Shown: positions 8,617-17,435, numbered from the stretch's first letter. The stretch: 64,000 bases of DNA from Marixanthomonas sp963974425 (GCF_963974425.1 NZ_CAXBCK010000003.1:1-64000); one strand, 5' to 3'. Numbers and translations: made by a program. The notes: generated from the sequence alone by a model not told the origin.

Positions 8617-9372
8617 ATGAAAGATATCCATTTATACAATTACATACTAGGTATTGCAGACAACTCGCTAATCCTTGCACAGCGATTAGGAGAGTTATGT
8701 GGTCATGGTCCTACTTTGGAAACCGATATCGCGCTAACAAACATCTCTTTAGATTTATTGGGGCAAACGCGTAGTTACTACCAATATGCGGCAAAACTAG
8801 CTGGTGAAGACAAAACCGAAGACGATATTGCCTTTTTACGTATTGAAAGAGATTATAAGAACGTATTGTTGGTAGAACAACCTAACACACATTTTGGACA
8901 TGTAATGGCACGTCAATTTTTATTCGATGTGTATCACTTAATGCTTATGGAGCAACTTCAAAACAGTAAAGATGAGACTTTAGTAGCTATTGCAAAAAAG
9001 GGAATTAAAGAAGTAAGCTACCACAAACGATTTTCTTCAGACTGGGTAAAGCGTTTAGGCGACGGAACTGAGGAAAGTAAAGAAAAAATGCAAGAGGCAA
9101 TCAATGCGATGTGGCGTTTTACAGATGAATTGTTTGATGTAATGGAAGCTGATAAAGCAATGATAGAAGAAGGAATTGCAGTAGATGTTTCAAAAATGAA
9201 AGAAACGTATTATGAAAAAGTTTCAGAAATTCTAGAAGAAGCAACCCTTGAAGTTCCAGAACGGAAGTATTTCACTCGTGGAGGGAAAAAAGGCGTGCAT
9301 ACAGAACATATGGGGTATTTATTAGCCGATTTGCAGTACATGCAACGAACCTATCCAAATATGACATGGTAG
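8617..9372 (+). CDS. paaC: Phenylacetyl-CoA epoxidase structural subunit PaaC
   Basis: A 251-residue ferritin-like partner of PaaA that stabilises the catalytic subunit and does not bind iron itself. The sequence LGQTRSYYQYAAKLAGE and the run NTHFGHVMARQFLFDVYH are typical of PaaC. The length matches the family (about 250). It follows the four-helix element by 46 bp and is separated from paaD by a repeat sequence. Confidence 0.96.
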   Translation: MKDIHLYNYILGIADNSLILAQRLGELCGHGPTLETDIALTNISLDLLGQTRSYYQYAAKLAGEDKTEDDIAFLRIERDYKNVLLVEQPNTHFGHVMARQFLFDVYHLMLMEQLQNSKDETLVAIAKKGIKEVSYHKRFSSDWVKRLGDGTEESKEKMQEAINAMWRFTDELFDVMEADKAMIEEGIAVDVSKMKETYYEKVSEILEEATLEVPERKYFTRGGKKGVHTEHMGYLLADLQYMQRTYPNMTW

Positions 9373-9380
9373 AACCATGT

Positions 9381-9406
9381 CACCCTGAGCGCAGTCGAAG
9401 GGTTTT
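9381..9406. repeat. Flavobacterial intergenic repeat TGAGCGCAGTCGAAGG
   Basis: CACCCTGAGCGCAGTCGAAG followed by GGT fills most of the paaC-paaD gap, with short arms ACCCT/AGGGT. The core TGAGCG-AGTCGAAG recurs at 58491-58505 and 58583-58597. I know this core as a common dispersed repeat in flavobacterial genomes. Confidence 0.7.
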
Positions 9407-9429
9407 TTAAATTTTGAAAAAAATTAATT

Positions 9430-9930
9430 TTGTTGACCGAAACTACAAATATTGACACACATTTAATTCCGGTTCTGAAAACTGTCTCAGATCCCGAAAT
9501 TCCTGTGCTTACAGTATTAGACTTAGGTGTTATTCGCGAAGCAACCGAGGAAGATGGCGTAGTAACCATTAAACTAACACCTACCTATTCTGGGTGTCCC
9601 GCAATGGATGTGATAGGCGATGATCTTAAAACTGCTTTTTCTGAAATAGGAAAAGAAGCCAAGATAGAATTAATCCTTTCCCCAGCATGGACTACCGATT
9701 GGATTTCTGAAGAAGGTCTTCAAAAAATGGAAGAATACGGAATCGCACGCCCGATGTCTGAATCTGCAGATAAAGATGTGTTACTAGGAGAAAAAAAGCT
9801 AGTTAAATGCACCAATTGCGGAAGCACTAATACACATTTGGTAAGTCAGTTTGGTTCTACAGCCTGCAAAGCACTATTTAAATGCGATGATTGCCAAGAA
9901 CCATTTGATTATTTCAAATGTTTAAAATAA
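9430..9930 (+). CDS. paaD: PaaD, epoxidase maturation protein (MIP18/DUF59 family)
   Basis: A 166-residue protein needed for a working epoxidase, probably for iron-sulfur or di-iron maturation. The N-terminal DUF59 domain shows DPEIPVLTVLDLGVI and the reactive-cysteine region TYSGCPAMDVIG. The C terminus is a zinc ribbon with CTNC and CDDC pairs, as in other PaaD proteins. There is no ATG in place; two adjacent TTG codons (9430, 9433) are the likely starts, which suggests low translation. Confidence 0.92.
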   Translation: MLTETTNIDTHLIPVLKTVSDPEIPVLTVLDLGVIREATEEDGVVTIKLTPTYSGCPAMDVIGDDLKTAFSEIGKEAKIELILSPAWTTDWISEEGLQKMEEYGIARPMSESADKDVLLGEKKLVKCTNCGSTNTHLVSQFGSTACKALFKCDDCQEPFDYFKCLK

Positions 9931-9938
9931 ACAGAATT

Positions 9939-9965
9939 CCCCCTTTGAAGGGGGTTAGGGGGATG
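9939..9965. repeat. Intergenic hairpin repeat CCCCCTTTGAAGGGGG
   Basis: A G/C-rich hairpin CCCCCTT-TGA-AGGGGG followed by TTAGGGGGATG lies in the paaD-paaG gap, in sharp contrast to the AT-rich surroundings. This form is a familiar dispersed repeat in Bacteroidota. It is not followed by a T run close enough to act as a normal terminator. Confidence 0.7.
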
Positions 9966-10014
9966 TTTTCCTGTTAAAAATTAAATTAAAAAAGATTAAA
10001 ACAAAGGAGTTACA

Positions 10015-10797
10015 ATGAGTAAAAGCATAACCACCCACATAGAAAACAAAGTAGCAACCATCACCTTAAACCGTCCCGAAAAGTTTAACAGCTTTAATCG
10101 TGAGATGGCTTTTTTATTACAAGACGAATTAGACGCTTGCGAAAAGAATGCAGACGTTAGAGCTATTATTTTAGTTGGAAACGGCAAAGCATTTTGTGCG
10201 GGGCAAGATTTAAAAGAAGTAACTTCACCAGAACTAAATCCTGGCTTTAAAAAAATATTAGAAGAGCATTACAACCCAATAATTAGAAGAATCCGAAGTA
10301 TTGAAAAGCCTATCATAGCTGCCGTAAATGGCGTAGCGGCTGGAGCAGGAGCAAATATTGCTTTGGCTTGCGATATTGTGGTAGCTTCAGAAGCGGCGAG
10401 TTTTATTCAAGCTTTTAGTAAAATTGGCTTGATTCCCGACAGCGCTGGTACATTCTTTTTACCACGATTAATCGGATTTCAGAAAGCTTCAGCATTAATG
10501 ATGTTGGGCGATAAAGTTTCAGCAACCGATGCTGAAAAATTAGGGATGGTGTATAAAGTAATTTCTGCGGAAACCTTTATGGAAGAAGTAAAAAACATTG
10601 CAAATAACTTGGCAAATATGCCCACAAAAGCACTAGGGCTCACAAAACGTTTGTTAAATGAATCGATGTCTAACGGTTTAGAAAGTCAGTTAGAAATGGA
10701 GTCTAAACTACAAATTGAATCCGCTCAAAGTGAGGATTATGCCGAAGGGGTTGATGCATTTGTAAACAAACGAAAGCCAAATTTTAAAGGAAAGTAA
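10015..10797 (+). CDS. paaG: Ring-1,2-epoxyphenylacetyl-CoA isomerase PaaG (crotonase family)
   Basis: A 260-residue crotonase that converts the ring epoxide to the seven-membered oxepin-CoA. The oxyanion-hole segment NGVAAGAGANIAL and the FCAGQDL loop are present. The hydratase glutamates are absent: N occupies the first position and there is no PE at the second. Instead there is an aspartate in GLIPDSAGTFFLPRL, the pattern expected of PaaG rather than PaaF. The length matches E. coli PaaG (262). It sits 6 bp before paaH. Confidence 0.92.
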   Translation: MSKSITTHIENKVATITLNRPEKFNSFNREMAFLLQDELDACEKNADVRAIILVGNGKAFCAGQDLKEVTSPELNPGFKKILEEHYNPIIRRIRSIEKPIIAAVNGVAAGAGANIALACDIVVASEAASFIQAFSKIGLIPDSAGTFFLPRLIGFQKASALMMLGDKVSATDAEKLGMVYKVISAETFMEEVKNIANNLANMPTKALGLTKRLLNESMSNGLESQLEMESKLQIESAQSEDYAEGVDAFVNKRKPNFKGK

Positions 10798-10803
10798 AGA
10801 TAT

Positions 10804-11964
10804 ATGATTAAACATGTAGGGATAATAGGAAGTGGAACCATGGGAAGCGGCATTGCACAAGTAGCTGCAACAGCCGGTTGTTTGGTGAAACTTTACGATA
10901 CAAATACAGAGGCATTAGATAAGTCGAAAGCAGCTTTAGAGAAAATAATGGCTCGCTTGGTTGAAAAAGGCCGAATCGACGAAGCTGAAAAAACGCGCAT
11001 TCAAGATAACATTTCGTATGTAGATTCTTTAAAAGAGTTGAGCGATTCAGAATTAACCATCGAAGCAATTGTTGAAAATCTAGATATTAAAAAGAAGGTT
11101 TTTCAAGAGTTGGAAAGCTATGTTTCTAAAAAAACAATTATCGCTTCAAACACTTCTTCTTTGTCAATCGCTTCTATTGCTTCTTCATTGAAAAAACCGA
11201 AGCGTTGTATCGGGATTCACTTTTTTAATCCCGCACCGTTGATGAAGTTGGTTGAGGTGATTCCGGCGATACAAACCTCAGATAAAGTACTTCGGAAAAC
11301 AACAATGAATATCCAAAACTGGGGAAAAACAGTTGCTGTAGCAAAAGATACCCCTGGCTTTATCGTAAATAGAGTAGCACGTCCATTTTATGGTGAATCG
11401 TTACGAATTTACGAAGAAGGAATCGCTGATTTTGAAACAATTGATTGGGCGTTGAAATCAATTGGCGGATTTAGAATGGGGCCTTTTGAGTTGATGGATT
11501 TTATAGGAAACGATGTAAACTACGTTGTAACCGAAACTGTTTTTAAAGCCTTTTATTACGATCCGCGTTACAAGCCATCCTTCACGCAAAAACGTTTTTC
11601 TGAAGCAGGATACTTGGGTAGAAAGTCTGGAAAAGGATATTATGATTATTCTGAAAAAGCAACGAAGCCAGAGCCTAATCAAGATGTGGCATTAGCACAA
11701 AAGATTTTCGATCGTGTTTTAGTGATGTTAATTAATGAAGCCGCCGATGCATTGTTTTGGAACATAGCTTCAGCAGAGGATATCGATAATGCGATGACAA
11801 AAGGTGTTAATTACCCGAAAGGATTACTAGCGTGGGCAGATGAAAAGGGAATAGATTGGTGTGTGCAAAAACTGGATGAATTGTATGATGAATATCGTGA
11901 AGACCGATACCGTTGTTCACCCATGCTAAGAAGAATGAATAAAGAAAATAAAACTTTCTTTTAA
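10804..11964 (+). CDS. paaH: 3-hydroxyacyl-CoA dehydrogenase PaaH
   Basis: Oxidises 3-hydroxyadipyl-CoA to 3-oxoadipyl-CoA with NAD+ in the lower paa pathway. The Rossmann motif GSGTMGSGIAQVAA is at residues 9-22, the catalytic histidine region GIHFFNPAPLMKL is near residue 139, and two C-terminal helical domains follow (GFIVNRVARPFYGE and the later NEAADALFWNIAS). At 386 residues it is shorter than E. coli PaaH (475). The stop codon directly abuts the start of paaI. Confidence 0.95.
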   Translation: MIKHVGIIGSGTMGSGIAQVAATAGCLVKLYDTNTEALDKSKAALEKIMARLVEKGRIDEAEKTRIQDNISYVDSLKELSDSELTIEAIVENLDIKKKVFQELESYVSKKTIIASNTSSLSIASIASSLKKPKRCIGIHFFNPAPLMKLVEVIPAIQTSDKVLRKTTMNIQNWGKTVAVAKDTPGFIVNRVARPFYGESLRIYEEGIADFETIDWALKSIGGFRMGPFELMDFIGNDVNYVVTETVFKAFYYDPRYKPSFTQKRFSEAGYLGRKSGKGYYDYSEKATKPEPNQDVALAQKIFDRVLVMLINEAADALFWNIASAEDIDNAMTKGVNYPKGLLAWADEKGIDWCVQKLDELYDEYREDRYRCSPMLRRMNKENKTFF

Positions 11965-12375
11965 ATGATGGAAGCCACAAAAATTCCGCATAAAATGCTC
12001 ATTCAAGATGCTTTTAGCACTTGGCTTGGTATCGAACTACTTGAAGTTAAACTCGGACGTTGTAAAGTAGCAATGACCGTTAGAAAAGAAATGCTCAATA
12101 GTATGGGGAAAGCACACGGCGGAATTAGCTATAGCTTGGCCGATACTGCTTTTGGTTTTGCAGCAAATACCCACGGAAAGTATGCTGTTTCTATTGAAAC
12201 ATCCATAAATCATATAGAAGCCTTGAATGAAGGTGATTACCTTACCGCAGAGTCGGTCATTGAAAAAGTAAATAATAAATTAGGGTTCAATATTGTAGAA
12301 GTTAAACGAGGCGACGAGTTGGTTGCATTGTTTAAAGGAGTGGTCTATCGAACAAGTAAAGAGTGGGAAGAATAA
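11965..12375 (+). CDS. paaI: Hydroxyphenylacetyl-CoA thioesterase PaaI
   Basis: A 136-residue hot-dog-fold thioesterase that releases CoA from stalled or dead-end aryl- and acyl-CoA intermediates. The motif GKAHGGISYSLADTAFG carries the HGG turn (H51) and the catalytic aspartate (D60). The family members are tetramers of about 140 residues. Its ATG begins on the base after the paaH stop, so the two are translationally coupled. Confidence 0.93.
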   Translation: MMEATKIPHKMLIQDAFSTWLGIELLEVKLGRCKVAMTVRKEMLNSMGKAHGGISYSLADTAFGFAANTHGKYAVSIETSINHIEALNEGDYLTAESVIEKVNNKLGFNIVEVKRGDELVALFKGVVYRTSKEWEE

Positions 12376-12469
12376 CGGTAAAAAGTAAAACCGAAAAATG
12401 TAAAATGTAAATTGTGAAGATGAAATTGATTACTAAAAGTTGACTCTTATAATATTTAAATTTTAGACT
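12376..12469. repeat. AT-rich palindromic repeat, left arm next to second four-helix ORF
   Basis: Contains GTAAAACCGAAAAAT at 12385-12399 and GAAAAATGTAAAA at 12393-12405. The first recurs as a direct repeat after the ORF (12831-12845). The second recurs inverted at 12879-12891, so a perfect 13-bp inverted pair brackets the ORF. The block from 12387 to 12407 is identical over 21 bases to 14832-14852. Confidence 0.75.
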
Positions 12470-12820
12470 TTGAAAAAATTCGACTTACAAGAACGGTTGG
12501 TTAAGTTTTCAGCAAGCATTATATTAAATATAGGTATGCTGAAAAAGAATTTTGCAACGGAGCATTTAACAAAACAGCTAATTCGTTCTGCAACATCTGC
12601 AGCTTTAAATTATGGTGAAGCGCAAGGAGCAGAGTCACGTAGGGATTTTATTCATAAAATGAAAATATGTTTAAAAGAATTAAGAGAATCACAAGTAAAC
12701 CTTCAGATTTTAAAAGAAGCTGATTTAATAGATAATAAAACTAAGTTTGGAGCAATTACTAATGAATGTAAAGAGTTAGTGGCAATTTTTGCTTCAAGCA
12801 TTAAGACAACAAACAAATAA
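12470..12820 (+). CDS. Four-helix-bundle protein, second copy (IVS-protein family)
   Basis: A 116-residue helical protein sharing MKKFDL, the core KQLIRSATSAALNYGE, GAxSxRD and LKELRES with the copy between paaB and paaC. Outside these blocks the two are well diverged, so this is not a recent duplication. It starts with TTG and is bracketed by AT-rich repeats in inverted and direct orientation. The function is unknown. It interrupts the paaI-paaJ junction, where no gene is needed for the pathway. Confidence 0.85.
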   Translation: MKKFDLQERLVKFSASIILNIGMLKKNFATEHLTKQLIRSATSAALNYGEAQGAESRRDFIHKMKICLKELRESQVNLQILKEADLIDNKTKFGAITNECKELVAIFASSIKTTNK

Positions 12821-12908
12821 AATTTAAAATGTAAAACCGAAAAATTTAAAATTATAAAGTGCTTTTAAAACTTTTGACTTTTACATTTTTCATTTAAAAT
12901 TTAATATT
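12821..12908. repeat. AT-rich imperfect palindrome between four-helix ORF and paaJ
   Basis: The left half carries AATGTAAAACCGAAAAATTT; the right half carries CTTTTACATTTTTCATTTAA-like sequence (GACTTTTACATTTTTC at 12876-12891). Together they form a long imperfect AT hairpin. It belongs to the same family as the blocks at 12376, 14118, 14833 and 18195. Confidence 0.75.
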
Positions 12909-14117
12909 TTGAAAGAAGCATATATAATAGACGGCATTAGAACGCCAATAGGAAATTATAAAGGAACGCTAAGTACAATCCGTACGGACGATTTAGCTGC
13001 TTTAGTGATTGCTGAAGTAATAAAAAGAAACCCAGATATTCCAAAAAAAGCCATTGACGATGTGATTATGGGTTGTGCCAACCAAGCTGGTGAAGACAAC
13101 CGAAACGTGGCAAGAATGGCTCTTTTGTTAGCAGGACTACCTTTTACGGTACCTGGCGAAACGGTAAACCGACTATGTAGTAGTGGTTTATCTGCCATAA
13201 TTCACGCCAACAGAGCAATTAAAGCTGGTGATGGCGATTTGTTTATTTCAGGCGGTGTGGAGAATATGACGAGAGGTCCCTACGTGATAGCAAAACCTTC
13301 TAGCGCGTTTGGAACCGATGCTAAAATGTACGACAGTAGTTTTGGATGGCGATTCGTCAACAAGAAAATGCACGATATGTACGGCACAGACGGAATGGGA
13401 AATACCGCCGAAAATTTAGTTGAGAAATATAAAATCACTCGTGAAGATCAAGATGCTTTTGCGTATAACAGTCAGATGAAAGCTTCCAAAGCACAAGAAA
13501 GCGGCCGTTTTGCTAAGGAAATCGTACCGGTGGAAATTCCACAGCGGAAAAAAGACCCGATTATTTTTAAAGATGATGAATTCATAAAACCCGGAACGAC
13601 CAAAGAGATTTTGGCAAAATTACGTCCAGCCTTCAAAAAAGAAGGAGGAAGTGTTACAGCCGGAAACAGCTCTGGGTTAAATGATGGTGCTGCGGCAACT
13701 ATTATTGCTTCAGAAGATGCTGTAAAGAAATACAATTTAAAGCCAATTGCTAAAATTCTAAGTTCTGCAGTGGTTGGGGTTGAACCTCGCATTATGGGAA
13801 TTGGTCCTGTTGAGGCTTCAAATAAAGCATTGAAAAAGGCAGGATTAACGATGGAAGATATGGATGTAATCGAACTAAATGAGGCCTTTGCATCTCAAGC
13901 TTTAGCATGCATACGCGAATGGGGATTAAAAGATGATGATCCACGGATTAACCCGAATGGCGGCTCTATTGCTATTGGTCACCCGTTAGGCGTTACCGGA
14001 GCTCGTTTAACCTATTCTGCAGCTTTAGAGCTTCAGGAAACTGGGAAGAAATATGCTTTAGTGACCATGTGTGTAGGCGTTGGTCAAGGATATGCAGCGG
14101 TGATTGAGCGAACATAA
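12909..14117 (+). CDS. paaJ: 3-oxoadipyl-CoA/3-oxo-5,6-dehydrosuberyl-CoA thiolase PaaJ
   Basis: Cleaves 3-oxoadipyl-CoA to succinyl-CoA and acetyl-CoA, and also acts on the dehydrosuberyl intermediate. The active-site cysteine is C90 in NRLCSSGLSAI. The second-domain motifs GHPLGVTGARL and the C-terminal MCVGVGQG carry the catalytic histidine and cysteine. It has 402 residues, normal for type II thiolases. The start is TTG, taken because the family N terminus (EAYIIDGIRTPIG) begins there. Confidence 0.94.
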   Translation: MKEAYIIDGIRTPIGNYKGTLSTIRTDDLAALVIAEVIKRNPDIPKKAIDDVIMGCANQAGEDNRNVARMALLLAGLPFTVPGETVNRLCSSGLSAIIHANRAIKAGDGDLFISGGVENMTRGPYVIAKPSSAFGTDAKMYDSSFGWRFVNKKMHDMYGTDGMGNTAENLVEKYKITREDQDAFAYNSQMKASKAQESGRFAKEIVPVEIPQRKKDPIIFKDDEFIKPGTTKEILAKLRPAFKKEGGSVTAGNSSGLNDGAAATIIASEDAVKKYNLKPIAKILSSAVVGVEPRIMGIGPVEASNKALKKAGLTMEDMDVIELNEAFASQALACIREWGLKDDDPRINPNGGSIAIGHPLGVTGARLTYSAALELQETGKKYALVTMCVGVGQGYAAVIERT

Positions 14118-14226
14118 AATTAAAAATACTTAAGGCAAAATGTAAAATTATAAAGTGATAAGGCTTTTAATGAAGTTTTCACTTTTACATTTTACGGTTT
14201 TGCAATTTTATATTTAAAATTCAACT
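14118..14226. repeat. AT-rich palindrome without ORF (paaJ to SDR gap)
   Basis: The left arm GCAAAATGTAAAATTATAAA (14133 on) pairs imperfectly with a right arm containing CACTTTTACATTTTACGG and TTTTGC (14179-14204). It is the same repeat family as at 12821 but has no coding content. Confidence 0.7.
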
Positions 14227-14832
14227 ATGAAAATACTAATAATAGGAGGAAACGGAACCATAGGAAAAACAGTAACGAAACGTTTTTCTGAAGAAAACGA
14301 TGAGGTTATAATCGCTGGAAGGTCTTCTGGAGATGTGACGGTAGATATTGCAAATCCAGATTCTATTGAAGAAATGTTTCAGAAAACGGGAAACGTAGAT
14401 GCTATCGTAAATATAGCCGGTGATGCGAAATGGGATTCGTTTGATAACCTTTCCGAAGAAGATTTTTACATCGGTATTAAAAGTAAAATGATGGGGCAGG
14501 TTAACCTTGTTCGATTAGGAAGAAAACATCTTAATGATAATGGAAGCATTACATTAACCACTGGTATTTTAGCCGATGAGCCAGTTGATAAAACAACAAG
14601 TGCTGCAATGGTTAACGGCGCTGTAGAAAGTTTTACAAAAGCAGCGGCCTTAGAATTAACCAACGGACTGCGAATAAATGTCGTCTCTGCCGATATGGTT
14701 GAAGATGCCTATGAAAAATACAAAGATTATTTTCCTGGAAACACACCCGTCCCAATGCGTAAAATAACCGATGGCTATTTTAAAAGTGTAAAAGGGAAAA
14801 TTAACGGTGAAATAATCAGAATTAGAGCTTAA
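14227..14832 (+). CDS. SDR-family protein lacking the catalytic YxxxK
   Basis: A 201-residue Rossmann-fold protein with GGNGTIGK at the N terminus, VDIANPDSIEE, and NIAGDAKWDS at the position of the usual NAG motif. Where classical short-chain dehydrogenases have YxxxK, it reads AAMVNGAVESF, so tyrosine and lysine are replaced by alanine and asparagine. A subfamily with this form exists, and its activity is not clear to me. Its place between paaJ and paaZ suggests a link to phenylacetate or aldehyde metabolism, but no reaction can be assigned. Confidence 0.85.
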   Translation: MKILIIGGNGTIGKTVTKRFSEENDEVIIAGRSSGDVTVDIANPDSIEEMFQKTGNVDAIVNIAGDAKWDSFDNLSEEDFYIGIKSKMMGQVNLVRLGRKHLNDNGSITLTTGILADEPVDKTTSAAMVNGAVESFTKAAALELTNGLRINVVSADMVEDAYEKYKDYFPGNTPVPMRKITDGYFKSVKGKINGEIIRIRA

Positions 14833-14925
14833 AAACCGAAAAATGTAAAATGATAAAGGCTGAAGTATAACTATTAAATCTTTTTACATTTTAACTTTTT
14901 CAGTTTTACATTTAAAATTTATAAG
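14833..14925. repeat. AT-rich palindrome without ORF (SDR to paaZ gap)
   Basis: The left arm AACCGAAAAATGTAAAATG is identical to the block left of the second four-helix ORF. The right arm contains TTTTTACATTTTAACTTTTT and CAGTTTTACATTTAAAATTT. The pair forms an imperfect hairpin. Confidence 0.72.
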
Positions 14926-17433
14926 ATGAAAACACAGCATTACATACAAGGCAATTGGACAGAGGGAAAAGGAGAAGGATCGCCTATTCTTGATTCTGTA
15001 ACTGGCGAACATTTTACGAGTATCACTACGGAAGGGTTAGATATTCCTGAAATTCTTCAGTACGGAAGACAAAAAGGTGATACGCTTCGGAAGATGACGT
15101 TTCAGGAAAGGGGATTAATGCTTAAGAAACTAGCGTTTTATCTTCAGAAGAAAAAAAGACAATTCTACGAAGTAAGTTACCGAACCGGTGCAACCAAAGT
15201 AGATAGCTGGATAGACATTGAAGGAGGCTTCGGAAACTTGTTTGCAAATGCTTCGCTTCGGAAGTTATTTCCCAATCAGCCATTTCATGTAGAAGGAGAT
15301 CCGGTCGATTTATCACGTGGCGGGCGTTTTATGGCTCATCACATTATGGTACCTCGCGAAGGAGTGGCAGTTCATATTAACGCCTTTAATTTCCCAGTTT
15401 GGGGAATGCTAGAAAAGTGTGCAGTAAATTGGATGGCAGGAATGCCCGCAGTTGTGTTGCCGGCACCACAAACAGCGTATTTAACCGAAGCTGTTGTGAA
15501 AGAAATTATCGCTTCAGGAATTTTACCAGAAGGATCATTACAGTTAATTAGCGGAACTGCTAAAAACATTTTAGATACAGTAGAATCGCAAGACGTCGTA
15601 TCGTTTACAGGTTCGGCAACTACTGGAAAAATATTGAAGAAACATGCAAGGTTAATTGAAGAATCGGTTCCGTTTACTATGGAAGCAGATTCATTAAACG
15701 CTGCTATTTTAGGAGAAGATGCCGTTCCTGGAACACCAGAATTTGATCTTTTCATTAAAGAAGTCCGAAATGAAATGACCGTTAAATGTGGTCAAAAATG
15801 TACGGCGATTAGACGGGTTATTGTGCCAGAAAACTTAGTGGAGGATGTTCAAATAGCGTTAGGCAAGCAATTGGATAAAGTTACCATTGGCGATCCTCGC
15901 TTAAAAGAAGTTAGAATGGGCGCTTTGGTTAACGATGCACAACGGACTTCAGTAAAAGAACAAATTGAAAAAATAACGAAAACAGCGCAGATTGTGTATG
16001 GTGATTTTGATGAAGCTAAAACAGTTGGAGCTGATGCTAAAAAAGGATCGTTCGTAAAACCAATTTTACTTCGAGAAGACAATCCTTTTGCCAATGAAGC
16101 GGCTCATATCACTGAAGCATTTGGTCCGGTAAGTACCATTATGCCTTATAAAACATTGGACGATGCGATTAAGCTTTCCAAAATGGGGAAAGGTTCATTG
16201 GTAAGTTCGATTGTTACCAATGACGATAAAATTGCAAAAGAATATACCGTTTCCGCAGCTACACATCACGGTCGTATTTTAATTTTGAATCGGGAAAGTG
16301 CGAAGCAAAGCACAGGTCACGGTTCGCCATTGCCTAATTTAATTCACGGTGGCCCTGGTCGTGCCGGTGGCGGTGAAGAAATGGGTGGTGTTCGTGGTGT
16401 AAAACACTACTTACAGCGTTGTGCCATTCAAGGTTCGCCAACTTCACTTACGGAAGTTACCGGTATTTATCAACCAAAATCGGCTTACAAAGAATCTGAA
16501 AAACACCCTTTTGCATATCATTGGGAGGACATAAAACCTGGTATGTCGTTAAAAACCCATAAACGAACCCTAACCGATACCGATATTATTAACTTCGGAA
16601 ACTTAACGTGGGATCATTTCTATGCGCATACCGATATCACTTCTTTAGAAGGAAGCATATTTGAAAAAAGAACAGCGCACGGTTATTTTATTATTTCCGC
16701 AGCTGCAGGATTGTTTGTCTATCCAAACAAAGGCCCAGTAGCAGCAAACTATGGGTTAGAGGACATTCGCTTTTTGCGTCCGTTGTACCACAATGATACG
16801 GTGTATGTTCGTTTAACGTGTAAGCAGAAAGTAGACCGAGAGCAAAAAGGAACCGAATTGCCTTCCGGAATTGTAAAATGGTATGTTGAGGTATTCGATG
16901 CTGAACCGGATGAAGACCAAGAACCGTTGGTAGCGATAGCAACTATTTTAACGATGGTTCAGAAAAAGCAAGAGACATTTGTTGAAATGACCGATAAAAA
17001 AATCAATGAATGTTTGTCAAAATTAACTGCAGATGCTAAACCAAAATGGGGCATCATGACGCCTCAACATATGGTAGAGCATTTAGAATACTCTTATAAA
17101 ATTACTTCCGGTGAAATTCAAGACTTTGAAATTGCTACACCGGAAGAGATTTTAGAAAAGGTACATGCAAGCTTATATAACTATAAAAAATTTCCAAAAA
17201 ACTCTCAATTTCCAATGCTTGAAAAAGATAAATTGGATGATTTAAAACATCCAGATTTAGAAACGGCCATTGAGAAATTCAAAGAGCAACGCGAAAAGTA
17301 TATCAAATTTTTTAAGGAGAATCCCGACGCTAAATTAAAGAATTTAGTTTTTGGAGAACTCAACAAATACGAATCGTATTTATTGGAGAGAAAACACCTT
17401 AATCATCATTTTGAACAATTTAGATTAATATAA
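14926..17433 (+). CDS. paaZ: Bifunctional oxepin-CoA hydrolase/aldehyde dehydrogenase PaaZ with C-terminal DinB-like domain
   Basis: Opens oxepin-CoA and oxidises the resulting semialdehyde. The aldehyde dehydrogenase part spans about residues 1-520, with E253 and the nucleophile C292 (CGQKC). The MaoC-type hydratase spans about 530-675, with the acid/base pair in YAHTD and TAHGYF. E. coli PaaZ ends here (681 residues). This protein has about 150 more residues, rich in charged helices, with MTPQHMVEHLEYS near the start and RKHLNHHFEQF at the end. The histidine layout resembles DUF1569/DinB-like metal-binding four-helix bundles. The function of the extra domain is unknown. Confidence 0.93.
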   Translation: MKTQHYIQGNWTEGKGEGSPILDSVTGEHFTSITTEGLDIPEILQYGRQKGDTLRKMTFQERGLMLKKLAFYLQKKKRQFYEVSYRTGATKVDSWIDIEGGFGNLFANASLRKLFPNQPFHVEGDPVDLSRGGRFMAHHIMVPREGVAVHINAFNFPVWGMLEKCAVNWMAGMPAVVLPAPQTAYLTEAVVKEIIASGILPEGSLQLISGTAKNILDTVESQDVVSFTGSATTGKILKKHARLIEESVPFTMEADSLNAAILGEDAVPGTPEFDLFIKEVRNEMTVKCGQKCTAIRRVIVPENLVEDVQIALGKQLDKVTIGDPRLKEVRMGALVNDAQRTSVKEQIEKITKTAQIVYGDFDEAKTVGADAKKGSFVKPILLREDNPFANEAAHITEAFGPVSTIMPYKTLDDAIKLSKMGKGSLVSSIVTNDDKIAKEYTVSAATHHGRILILNRESAKQSTGHGSPLPNLIHGGPGRAGGGEEMGGVRGVKHYLQRCAIQGSPTSLTEVTGIYQPKSAYKESEKHPFAYHWEDIKPGMSLKTHKRTLTDTDIINFGNLTWDHFYAHTDITSLEGSIFEKRTAHGYFIISAAAGLFVYPNKGPVAANYGLEDIRFLRPLYHNDTVYVRLTCKQKVDREQKGTELPSGIVKWYVEVFDAEPDEDQEPLVAIATILTMVQKKQETFVEMTDKKINECLSKLTADAKPKWGIMTPQHMVEHLEYSYKITSGEIQDFEIATPEEILEKVHASLYNYKKFPKNSQFPMLEKDKLDDLKHPDLETAIEKFKEQREKYIKFFKENPDAKLKNLVFGELNKYESYLLERKHLNHHFEQFRLI

Positions 17434-17435
17434 TT

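Noticed and set aside
15372..15755. 127-codon minus-strand frame inside paaZ
   Set aside because: It lies opposite the conserved aldehyde dehydrogenase core; shadow of codon bias.
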